From assembly GCA_002435715.1 (NCBI GenBank), contig DISD01000073.1, positions 48,148 through 72,092 of the forward strand: a DNA stretch of 23,945 bases, written 5' to 3'. Both the position numbers and the translations under genes were made by a program. Origin of the DNA: Rhodospirillaceae bacterium UBA6219 (GTDB lineage: Bacteria; Pseudomonadota; Alphaproteobacteria; Rhodospirillales; Magnetospirillaceae). Positions 1 through 7,167 of the stretch are shown here, in pieces; the stretch's first letter is position 1, and each line of letters begins with the position of its first letter. The notes beneath the pieces were generated by a model. The model was not told the origin of the DNA and did no database searches. It saw only the letters and a program-made list of their open reading frames with translations.

Positions 1-665
1 TCTTCGACGACGCCGATCTGGATGCGGCGGTTCTCGGTGCCTTGGCCAGCAAGTACCGCAATGCCGGCCAGACCTGCGTCTGCGCCAACCGCCTTTATGT
101 GCAAGATTGCGTCTATGATGCCTTCGTCGCCAAGCTGAAGGCGGCGGTCGAGGGATTCAAGGTGGGTGACGGCCTGCAATCCGGGGTGAACCAAGGGCCG
201 TTGATCAATGCCGAAGCCATCGACAAGGTGGAAACCCTGGTGGCCGACGCGGTGGAAAAGGGGGCGAAGATCGCCCTTGGCGGTCAACGTCACGCCTTGG
301 GCGGCACCTTCTTCCAACCCACCATCCTGACCGATGTGACGCCAGCCATGCGGCTGGCCCGCGAAGAAATCTTCGGCCCGGTCGCCCCGGTCTTCCGCTT
401 CAACACCGAAGCCGAGGCGATCGCCATGGCCAACGACACCGAATTCGGCCTGGCCGCCTATTTCTACGCCAAGGATGTGGCCCGCATCTGGCGGGTGGCC
501 GAGTCGTTGGAATACGGCATGGTCGGCATCAATGAAGGGCTGATCTCGACCGAGGTCGCCCCCTTCGGCGGTGTCAAGCAATCCGGCCTGGGCCGCGAGG
601 GCAGCAGGTACGGCACCGAGGATTTTCTGGAAACCAAATATATGTGCCTGGGCGGAATCGCCTGA
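1..665 (+). CDS. gabD: Succinate-semialdehyde dehydrogenase, C-terminal part (5' end outside window)
   Basis: This is the C-terminal part of an NAD(P)-dependent aldehyde dehydrogenase. The frame is open from base 3, so the gene starts before the window. The catalytic cysteine lies in the NAGQTC motif (Cys codon 75-77). The EEIFGPVAPVFRF segment and the GVKQSGLGREGSRYG...FLETKYMCLGG ending are typical of GabD, which oxidises succinate semialdehyde to succinate at the end of the GABA shunt. The ending separates it fairly well from generic ALDHs, although a related semialdehyde dehydrogenase cannot be excluded from this fragment. The next gene begins 20 bases downstream on the same strand, so the two are probably cotranscribed. 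Confidence 0.88.
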   Translation, partial: FDDADLDAAVLGALASKYRNAGQTCVCANRLYVQDCVYDAFVAKLKAAVEGFKVGDGLQSGVNQGPLINAEAIDKVETLVADAVEKGAKIALGGQRHALGGTFFQPTILTDVTPAMRLAREEIFGPVAPVFRFNTEAEAIAMANDTEFGLAAYFYAKDVARIWRVAESLEYGMVGINEGLISTEVAPFGGVKQSGLGREGSRYGTEDFLETKYMCLGGIA

Positions 666-685
666 CAAAAGGAAGGAAGGCGATC

Positions 686-1492
686 ATGCACGTCCAATTA
701 CGCGATATTTTGGTTCATCTGGATTCCAGCCCGCAAAGCGCCGAACGTCTGGCCTTGGCGGTGGAACTGGCGGCCCGGGACGGCGCCCGGCTGGTCGGTC
801 TGTTCGCCCGTCACGGCACGCCGCGCCGGGTTGGCGTGGTGGCGATCTGGCCGGGCGAGGAATATACCCAGGCCGCCCAGCTTTCGCGGCAGCACTTCGC
901 CGCCGCCACGGAAAAACTGGCCCAAGCCGAATGGCGCGACGCCAATCGCGGCGGCGACGGTGAAATCATCGATTCGGTGGTTCGGGCGGCGCAATTGGCC
1001 GATCTGGTCATCTTGGGGCAAACTCTGCCCGAAGGACATCTGGTTCCCGCCGATCTGCCCGAACAGGTGATGCTGAATTCCGGGCGACCGGTCCTGGTGG
1101 TGCCTTATACCGGCTGTCCCGCCAGTTTGGGGCATCGCCCCATCATCGCCTGGAACGCAAGCAAGGAATCGGCCCGCGCCGCCAGCGACGCCCTGCACGT
1201 TCTGCCCGCCGATGCCGAGGCCTTGGTTCTGTTGGTCCTGGCCGACGGGCAAGAGGAAGACGGCGAAATCGTCGCCCATCTGCGTCGCCATGGCCTGAAG
1301 GCGCAGACGGAAAACGCCCATGCCGGCGGCATCGGCCTGATGGATCTGCTGCTGAACCGGGTCACCGATCTGGGGGCCGACCTGCTGGTCATGGGCGGGC
1401 ACGCCCAATACAGCGTCCCTTTGCGCACACGCGGCAGCGGCACCCGTCACATCCTGGCCCACATGACTGTGCCGGTGCTGTTTTCCTGCTGA
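686..1492 (+). CDS. Universal stress protein (UspA family, tandem-domain length)
   Basis: The protein has 268 residues, about twice a single Usp domain. The N-terminal half opens with the usual beta strand (RDILVHLDSS). The C-terminal half ends with LLVMGGH...GSGTRHIL...VPVLF, which fits the Usp nucleotide-binding pattern G-x2-[GAS]-x9-G-S, with Ala at the third position. The ATG at 686 is preferred over an in-frame start at 644 because GGAAGGAAGG (671-680) sits at proper Shine-Dalgarno spacing and the longer version would overlap gabD. Usp proteins are cytoplasmic and are induced by starvation, oxidative or respiratory stress. The biochemical role of this one is unknown. It likely shares a transcript with gabD. 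Confidence 0.85.
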   Translation: MHVQLRDILVHLDSSPQSAERLALAVELAARDGARLVGLFARHGTPRRVGVVAIWPGEEYTQAAQLSRQHFAAATEKLAQAEWRDANRGGDGEIIDSVVRAAQLADLVILGQTLPEGHLVPADLPEQVMLNSGRPVLVVPYTGCPASLGHRPIIAWNASKESARAASDALHVLPADAEALVLLVLADGQEEDGEIVAHLRRHGLKAQTENAHAGGIGLMDLLLNRVTDLGADLLVMGGHAQYSVPLRTRGSGTRHILAHMTVPVLFSC

Positions 1493-1527
1493 GGGAGAGG
1501 CGTTCAAGCCCGCGTAGAGTCTGAGCC

Positions 1528-1585
1528 GGCCCGTTACGGGCCATAGACGAAGCAAAGCTGGTTCCGTGTGAACGGGGCCAGCTTT
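1528..1585. terminator. Two stem-loops between convergent usp genes, probable bidirectional terminator
   Basis: There are two perfect inverted repeats in the 101-base gap between the convergent usp genes. GGCCCG (1528-1533) pairs with CGGGCC (1537-1542) around a TTA loop. AAAGCTGG (1554-1561) pairs with CCAGCTTT (1578-1585), and the stem can continue inward through GTTC/GAAC. The outer A/T bases of the second stem give short U-tracts in either direction. The position and symmetry suit transcription termination on both strands. Confidence 0.55.
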
Positions 1586-1593
1586 GGGGCGGA

Positions 1594-2460
1594 TCAGCGC
1601 AGCAGTAAAGTGGGGATGCTGACCATACGCAACAAATCGGTGGTCTTGCTGCCCAGGAACAGGCTGCGCCACGGCGAATGGGAATAGGCCCCCATGATCA
1701 GCAGGTCGAAGGATTGTTCCTGGATGGCCCGGGGCAGGACCTCTCCGGCCTCGCCCTCGACCAGGGTGGCGGTGGTGGTGAAACCCGCTTGATCCAGACG
1801 GGATCGGGCCTCGTCCAATTGGCGGCAATTGTCGCTTCTGTCCTTGCCCGACATCAGCAGATGAAGGGGCAGGCCGCGCAGCAACGGCGACGCCGCCGCC
1901 CGTTTGATGGCGCTGCGGGCATTGGCAGAACCGTCAAAGGCGAACAGCACGCGCTGGGGGGCTTGGAACGGCGCCGAGATGGTCAGGATTGGTTTGTGCA
2001 GGGCCCGGATCGTGCGTTCCAGGTTGCGCCCGATGGGATGGTCGGTCTGGTGGGTGGCGCTTTCCCCCCGGCGCCCCAGCACCAGCAGACGGACGTCGTG
2101 TTCCTGCTCGGCCAGGGTTGCTTCCAAATCACCATAGCGTTGGCGGGTGTCCACCTGCCCAAGCCCGGCGGCCACGGCCTTTTCCCGCAACCCGTTCAGG
2201 AAAAGGCGGCCTTGTTCGCGGGCCGCCTTGGCCCGGGCGGCGTCTTGCGTCGACAAGTGCTGCAGCAGGTTTTCCTGGGCGTCGATGCCGATGGCGCCGC
2301 TATTGTCCGTGGTGATCGCGGTCTCGGTCTGCCGCGACAGCACGTGCAGGAATTCCAGTGGCGCGTCCATGCGCCGTGCCGCCCAGGCGGAAGCATCGGC
2401 GACGTATGGGGCGTAAGGCGACTGATCGACGCAGGCCAGGACCTTGTTTTCGTTGTTCAT
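1594..2460 (-). CDS. Universal stress protein with two Usp domains
   Basis: The 288-residue protein carries two Usp domains. Domain 1 (about residues 5-155) starts KVLACVDQSPYA and ends with LLVLGRRGES...GRNLERTI...KPILTIS. Domain 2 (about 160-288) starts QRVLFAFDGSANA and ends with LLIMGAYSHSPWRSLFLGSKT, which matches the ATP-binding pattern G-x2-S-x9-G-S. The start at 2460 has a good Shine-Dalgarno (AAGGAAGG on the minus strand). The gene begins 13 bases after the stop of the upstream sulP-like gene, so the Usp is cotranscribed with the transporter. Usp and SulP genes are known neighbours or fusions in several lineages. A modulating role on the transporter is inference. Confidence 0.9.
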   Translation of the reverse strand: MNNENKVLACVDQSPYAPYVADASAWAARRMDAPLEFLHVLSRQTETAITTDNSGAIGIDAQENLLQHLSTQDAARAKAAREQGRLFLNGLREKAVAAGLGQVDTRQRYGDLEATLAEQEHDVRLLVLGRRGESATHQTDHPIGRNLERTIRALHKPILTISAPFQAPQRVLFAFDGSANARSAIKRAAASPLLRGLPLHLLMSGKDRSDNCRQLDEARSRLDQAGFTTTATLVEGEAGEVLPRAIQEQSFDLLIMGAYSHSPWRSLFLGSKTTDLLRMVSIPTLLLR

Positions 2461-2473
2461 GGCATGGCCTTCC

Positions 2474-3958
2474 TTAATGGGTGGTCAGCAGGTCTTCGGC
2501 GCCGTCCTTGGGGTGGAGTGCGAATTTGTCGACCATGGTGGCGCTGGCTTCGTTCAACCCGACGATCTCGATTTCGGTGGCTTCGCGGCGGAAGCGCATG
2601 ACCACCTTGTCCAGGGCCGAGATGGCGGTAATGTCCCAGAAATGCGCCCGGCTGACGTCGATGCGCACCTTGTCGATGACTTCGTTGTAGTCGAAGGCGG
2701 CGACGAAGCGTTCCGCCGAGGCGAAAAACACCTGTCCGGTGACCGTATAGGCCCGCATGCGCCCTTCGTCCTCGCTGCACGAGCGCACCCGCAGGATCTG
2801 CCCCACCTTGTGGGCGAAGAAGAAGCCCGACAGCAAGACACCCACCAGAACGCCACGGGCCAGATCGTGGGTGGCCACCACCACGGCGACGGTGGACAGC
2901 ATCACCACCGACGAGCTTTTGGGGTGGTCGCGCAGATTGCGGAGGGACGACCAGTCGAAGGTCCCGATGGACACCATGATCATCACCGACACCAACGCCG
3001 CCATGGGAATGCGCCCGACCCAATCGCCCAGGAACACCACCATGATCAGCAACAGTGCGCCGGCGGTCAGGGTGGACAGACGGCCGCGCCCGCCGGATTT
3101 CACGTTGATCACCGATTGGCCGATCATGGCACAGCCGCCCATGCCGCCGATGAAGCCGGTGACGATGTTGGCCAGACCCTGACCCACGCATTCGCGGTTC
3201 TTGTCGCTGCCGGTGCCGGTCAGATCGTCGACGATGGAGGCGGTCATCATGGATTCCAGCAGGCCGACCACCGCCATGGTGGCGGAATAGGGGGCGATGA
3301 TGGCCAGGGTCTGCCAGTTCAGCGGCACGTCGGGGATCAGGAAAACCGGCAGGCTGCCGGGCAATTGGCCCATGTCGCCGACGGTGTGGACATCCAGGCC
3401 CAAGGTGACGCTGACAGCGGTCAGCACGATGATGGTCACCAGCGGCGACGGGATGGCGGTGGTCAGGCGCGGAAACAGGTAGATGATGGCCAGTCCGGCG
3501 GCGACCATGGCATAGACGTGCCAGGAGACGTCGATCAGTTCCGGCAATTGCGCCATGAAGATCAGGATGGCCAGGGCGTTGACGAAGCCGGTGATGACCG
3601 AGCGCGAAACGAAGCGCATCAACGCCCCCAGCCGGGCCCAGCCGGCGGCGATTTGCATGATCCCGGTCAACAAGGTGGCGGCCAGCAGATATTGCAGTCC
3701 GTGATCCTTGACCAAGCTCACCATCACCAAGGCCATGGCGCCGGTGGCGGCCGAGATCATGCCGGGGCGTCCGCCGGCGAAGGCGATGACCACCGCCATG
3801 GAAAACGACGCGTACAGCCCGACCTTGGGATCGACCCCGGCGATGATGGAAAACGCGATGGCTTCGGGGATCAGCGCCAGGGCGACGACGGTGCCGGCCA
3901 GCATGTCGCGCGGCACGTTGGCGAACCATTCGCTCTGTAAGCGGGAAAGGGCAGACAT
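2474..3958 (-). CDS. SulP/SLC26-family inorganic anion transporter with STAS domain
   Basis: The 494-residue inner-membrane protein has the SulP signature near its N-terminus (AGTVVALALIPEAIAFSIIAGVDPKVGLYASF). A long stretch of hydrophobic helices follows, up to about residue 395. A C-terminal STAS domain (about 405-490) contains the segment AHFWDITAISALDKVV. SulP proteins carry sulfate, bicarbonate, chloride or other anions by proton or sodium coupling. The length and the short STAS match the bacterial sulfate/bicarbonate-type group, but the substrate cannot be read from sequence. A GAGGA Shine-Dalgarno lies about 6 bases before the ATG. It is first in a two-gene operon with the downstream usp and diverges from the membrane gene at 4420. 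Confidence 0.92.
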   Translation of the reverse strand: MSALSRLQSEWFANVPRDMLAGTVVALALIPEAIAFSIIAGVDPKVGLYASFSMAVVIAFAGGRPGMISAATGAMALVMVSLVKDHGLQYLLAATLLTGIMQIAAGWARLGALMRFVSRSVITGFVNALAILIFMAQLPELIDVSWHVYAMVAAGLAIIYLFPRLTTAIPSPLVTIIVLTAVSVTLGLDVHTVGDMGQLPGSLPVFLIPDVPLNWQTLAIIAPYSATMAVVGLLESMMTASIVDDLTGTGSDKNRECVGQGLANIVTGFIGGMGGCAMIGQSVINVKSGGRGRLSTLTAGALLLIMVVFLGDWVGRIPMAALVSVMIMVSIGTFDWSSLRNLRDHPKSSSVVMLSTVAVVVATHDLARGVLVGVLLSGFFFAHKVGQILRVRSCSEDEGRMRAYTVTGQVFFASAERFVAAFDYNEVIDKVRIDVSRAHFWDITAISALDKVVMRFRREATEIEIVGLNEASATMVDKFALHPKDGAEDLLTTH

Positions 3959-4419
3959 GAAATATCCTCGCTTCCTTGGTCAGGCGCTCTGGATCGAACG
4001 GAATCGATGGGGTCAAGGGAATGGCGGTCTGCTTAGAATAATCGGGTTGTCCGGGTCAACTAAAATGCGGCACGTGCAAAATCACTGGTGGCACCCAGCC
4101 GGATTTCTTAAGCCGAGGGCGATGGACAAGATCAGCCAAAGGTTTGTGCCGTCATCTTCCCGTTGCGACATCTAGTGTCGGTCAGTAATCTTAAGTCAGG
4201 GATGGGTGGCTGCATTGATCAGGACTCGCCAAAGGGGTGGAACGTTTGTTCCTTGTCTCCTTCGGTGTTTCGCTCTATGTGGTGTGGACGTTGAGGTGTC
4301 GCCATATGCATGGCAAACTGAAGCCAGCCCTTTGGGCTCATCCCCCTAGAAGGTCTAATTCCCCACAGCCGTTCCCCCCGCGGCTTGTCAGATGTCTCGG
4401 CAACATGCGGGTTTGTTGA
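3959..4419. other. Intergenic region between divergent sulP-like gene and 4420 gene
   Basis: This is 461 bases without a convincing gene. It must hold promoters for both divergent units. Two small perfect inverted repeats are visible: GGAAC/GTTCC around GTTT (4239-4252) and AGCCC/GGGCT around TTT (4326-4338). A 60-codon reading frame at 4237-4419 abuts the next ATG, but it has no clear ribosome binding site and its composition is not gene-like after the first 20 codons. No tRNA-like or riboswitch-like fold was recognised by eye. Confidence 0.4.
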
Positions 4420-5760
4420 ATGCTGAAAATTGCCTTTTTGCTGATTGGGCCGGCGGCTTTCCGCCCTGTTTGGATGCTGGTGGCGGCTTTGGGCCTGGGC
4501 GTCGTCTCCCTGGCCGGCGGGGTGGTCTGGGATGCCCTGGACGGTGAAGCCCGGCTTTCGCATCAGCTTTTCGGATCGCTGTTCCTGATGGTGGCGTTGT
4601 TCCATCTGGTGGCGGTGACGAATGCCCCCGATCGCCGCGAATTGGTGCATCGTCTGTGGCGATTGGCCCTGCCTTTGGCGGTGGCGGCCGCTTTGCTGGC
4701 GCCCCCCTCCCTGCAAGGCGATTGGATCGCTTCGGTGGTGATCGCCTTGGCCCTGGTCATCGACGGGGTGATCCGTCTGGGCATCGCCTTGGTGGTCCAT
4801 GTGCCGGGCTGGCGCCGCAACACTTTGGTGGCCTTGGCGCAATTGGGCGGCGCCGCCGGATTGTTCTGGCAATGGCCGCTGGCGCCTGAACCCAACATCG
4901 CCCTGGTCCTGGCCCTGTCGCTGGCCTTGTCCGGTTGGGTTCTGCTGCGCATGGGGCTGCATCTACGGCGTTTGGACGACAAGACCTCGATCCTGCGTTC
5001 CACCCTTTATTCCACCCGCGACTGGCATGCCCACGCGCCGTCCTTCGCCGATCCCGAAATGCCGCGCTCGCCCGATGAACGGCCGTTGATGATGTATAAT
5101 TGGATGCCGTCGGGCGCTCCCAACGTCACCATGCGGCTGCCGGTCATCGATCGCTATTTCGCCGTGCCCGATACCGATGGCGGCATGTCGTCGGGCCATG
5201 TGTCGCTGGAATTGGGAGCTGATTTCTATGTCAGCTATTACCCCAACGAAGAAATCGAACGTTCCAGCAGCGACTTCATCAACACCATGAGCGGCGAACC
5301 CACCCACAACATGGAAGGCTCGTTCGTGCCGTCCTTCGCCTTCGAGGTGGAGGATTGGCGGGCTCCGAACCGTCAATTCATGCTGCGTCGTTTCAGCGAA
5401 CGCCGCCTGCGGGCCTATTGGGACTCGTTTCGTCAGGACAAGACCTATTCCCTGGTCAACCGCAATTGCGCGGTGGCGGTGGGGCCAGGCTTGGAAGCCG
5501 CCATGGAAGGTGTCCATGCCGGTCCCCGTCCGTTCTTGCGTCTGCTCCGGTTGATGGTCGATCCCGGTTTGTGGCTGGCGGCGTTGATCCGGGGGCGTGC
5601 CGACTTCCTGACCTGGACGCCGGGTTTCGTGGTCGATTACATGGGCGAGCTGAACCGCATGCTGGATCAATGCGAACAGGGAATGGGTCTGCGCGCCGCC
5701 TTCCCGTCCGCACCGGGCATGGTGGGGCAGGACTTCCCGCCGGTTTGCGACGAAGCCTAG
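4420..5760 (+). CDS. HdeD-like six-helix membrane protein with C-terminal permuted-papain (LRAT/NlpC-P60-like) domain
   Basis: The protein has 446 residues. Residues 17-175 form about six hydrophobic segments in the style of the HdeD/DUF308 family (acid-resistance membrane proteins). Residues about 215-440 are soluble and contain GHVSLEL...YVSYYP (His260) followed some 90 residues later by YSLVNRNCAVAV (Asn349-Cys350). A His before an 'NC' motif is the order seen in circularly permuted papain-fold proteins such as LRAT and HRASLS acyltransferases/phospholipases. Six helices would place this domain in the cytoplasm. The cyclopropane fatty acid synthase gene begins 9 bases downstream, so a role in phospholipid handling is a reasonable inference, while peptidase or amidase activity remains possible. 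The start lacks a strong Shine-Dalgarno. The domain assignment is by motif only. Confidence 0.7.
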   Translation: MLKIAFLLIGPAAFRPVWMLVAALGLGVVSLAGGVVWDALDGEARLSHQLFGSLFLMVALFHLVAVTNAPDRRELVHRLWRLALPLAVAAALLAPPSLQGDWIASVVIALALVIDGVIRLGIALVVHVPGWRRNTLVALAQLGGAAGLFWQWPLAPEPNIALVLALSLALSGWVLLRMGLHLRRLDDKTSILRSTLYSTRDWHAHAPSFADPEMPRSPDERPLMMYNWMPSGAPNVTMRLPVIDRYFAVPDTDGGMSSGHVSLELGADFYVSYYPNEEIERSSSDFINTMSGEPTHNMEGSFVPSFAFEVEDWRAPNRQFMLRRFSERRLRAYWDSFRQDKTYSLVNRNCAVAVGPGLEAAMEGVHAGPRPFLRLLRLMVDPGLWLAALIRGRADFLTWTPGFVVDYMGELNRMLDQCEQGMGLRAAFPSAPGMVGQDFPPVCDEA

Positions 5761-5769
5761 GGGGCGGCC

Positions 5770-7044
5770 ATGACCAGTCGACCCAAGGTGCGGGGACGTC
5801 ACCTGACCAATGCCGACAAGCGTTTCGCCAAGGGCGGCGGCATGATGGCGCATCTGCTGGCGCCGGGCTTCCGCTCGCTGTTGGACCGCATTGACCGGGG
5901 GCTGGAAGAAGGCGCCATCGAGGCCACCTTGCCCGACGGCACCAAGCGGGTGCTGGGCGGCCGCAAACCCGGTCCGGTGGCGGTGATCGAGCTGAAGAAC
6001 TGGCGCCCCTTGGTGCAATTGGTGGCTACCGGCTCGGTGGGGTGGTACCGGTCGTGGGCGGCGGGGGATTGGACCTCTCCCGACCCGGTGCCTTTGTTCG
6101 ATCTTTCCATGCGCAACCGTCATCCCCTGGGGGAAATCGGCCGTGCCCAGGGGCTGTTCCGCATCGTCAACCGGCTGTGGCATGGATTGCGGCACAACAA
6201 TCCGGCCAATTCGCGCAAGAACATCGCCCATCACTACGATCTGGGGAACGATTTCTACGAGACGTGGTTGGACCCCACCATGAGCTATTCCTCGGCGCTG
6301 TTCGCCGAGCCCATTTCCGATACCGAAGCGTTGCAGGACGCCCAGCACCGCAAGATCACCCATCTGTTGGACCGCTTGGACCTGGCGCCCGGCGCCAAGT
6401 TGCTGGAGATCGGCTGCGGCTGGGGTGGTCTGGCCGAGGTGGCGGCGGCCCATTACGATTTGGACGTCACCGGCATTACGCTGTCCCAAGAACAAAAGGC
6501 CTGGGCCGATCAGCGCATCGCCAAGGCCGGTCTGGCGGACAAGGCGCGCTTTCACATCTGCGATTACCGCCATGTGGACGGCACCTATGACGCGGTGGCC
6601 AGTGTCGAGATGGTGGAAGCGGTGGGCGAGAAATACTGGCCAGAATACATGGCTTCCATCGCCCAGGCGCTGAAGCCGGGCGGCAAAGCGGCGATCCAAT
6701 ATATCGAGATCGACGACGCGGTGTTCGAGGATTACCGGGCCAATGCCGATTTCATCCAGACCTATATCTTTCCCGGCGGCATGCTGATTTCCGAAAGCCG
6801 TTTCCGCGCGGCGGCGGAAAAAGCCGGTCTTCGCTGGGAAAAACGCCACGGCTTCGGCCTGCATTATGCAGAGACCCTGAAACGCTGGCGGCAGAATTTC
6901 GACGCCGCTATCGAAGCTGCCCGGTTGCCCGCCGGTTTCGACGACGATTTCATCAATCTGTGGCGCTTCTACCTGATGTATTGCGAAGGCGGTTTCATGG
7001 GCGGTGGCATCGACGTGGCCCAGGTGACCCTGGTGAAGAGCTAG
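5770..7044 (+). CDS. cfa: Cyclopropane-fatty-acyl-phospholipid synthase
   Basis: This 424-residue SAM-dependent methyltransferase adds a methylene group across cis double bonds of membrane phospholipid acyl chains. Hallmarks in order are RKNIAHHYDLGNDFYETWLD and MSYSSALF (substrate-side motifs), the SAM-binding motif LLEIGCGWGG (residues 211-220), ITLSQEQKAWA, the VEAVGEKYW segment and the C-terminal YCEGGFMGGGIDVAQV. Its length is normal for the family. The ATG at 5770 follows the preceding stop by 9 bases with a G-rich stretch (5760-5766) as ribosome binding site, so the two genes are one transcript. Cyclopropanation typically protects membranes under acid and stationary-phase stress, which fits the HdeD-like neighbour. 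The substrate is inferred from family; a related fatty-acid methyltransferase is less likely. Confidence 0.93.
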   Translation: MTSRPKVRGRHLTNADKRFAKGGGMMAHLLAPGFRSLLDRIDRGLEEGAIEATLPDGTKRVLGGRKPGPVAVIELKNWRPLVQLVATGSVGWYRSWAAGDWTSPDPVPLFDLSMRNRHPLGEIGRAQGLFRIVNRLWHGLRHNNPANSRKNIAHHYDLGNDFYETWLDPTMSYSSALFAEPISDTEALQDAQHRKITHLLDRLDLAPGAKLLEIGCGWGGLAEVAAAHYDLDVTGITLSQEQKAWADQRIAKAGLADKARFHICDYRHVDGTYDAVASVEMVEAVGEKYWPEYMASIAQALKPGGKAAIQYIEIDDAVFEDYRANADFIQTYIFPGGMLISESRFRAAAEKAGLRWEKRHGFGLHYAETLKRWRQNFDAAIEAARLPAGFDDDFINLWRFYLMYCEGGFMGGGIDVAQVTLVKS

Positions 7045-7167
7045 AGCGGATTTCGATCTGACAAGGTCAGAGCGCCATCCGCGATGAGCCTGCGCGGCGT
7101 TGAGCGGCCCCGGAACGGGGCGCATCGTGCCAAAGAGAGCGGATTTCGATTGGTCGAAATCCGCTCT
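7043..7167. repeat. Hairpin-rich repeat unit between cfa and ABC exporter; likely terminator
   Basis: The 14-mer AGAGCGGATTTCGA occurs at 7043-7056 and again at 7136-7149. The second copy is followed by its exact reverse complement at 7154-7167, giving a 14-bp perfect stem with a 4-base loop. Between them are two more perfect stems: TCTGAC/GTCAGA (7057-7062/7066-7071) and GCCCCG/CGGGGC (7107-7112/7116-7121). The unit starts inside the cfa stop codon (7042-7044) and ends in the stop codon of the opposing ABC gene (7166-7168). It looks like a small palindromic repeat that has taken over bidirectional termination; whether copies exist elsewhere in the genome cannot be seen here. Confidence 0.65.

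Noticed and set aside
2444..3940. 498-codon + frame rich in His, Gln, Asp and Gly opposite the SulP gene
   Set aside because: Antisense shadow of a GC-rich membrane-protein gene; composition is the mirror of hydrophobic codons and has no domain.
4237..4419. 60-codon + frame directly abutting the HdeD-like gene
   Set aside because: The GTG start lies at the foot of a small hairpin, there is no convincing Shine-Dalgarno, and the second half looks like translated non-coding sequence.
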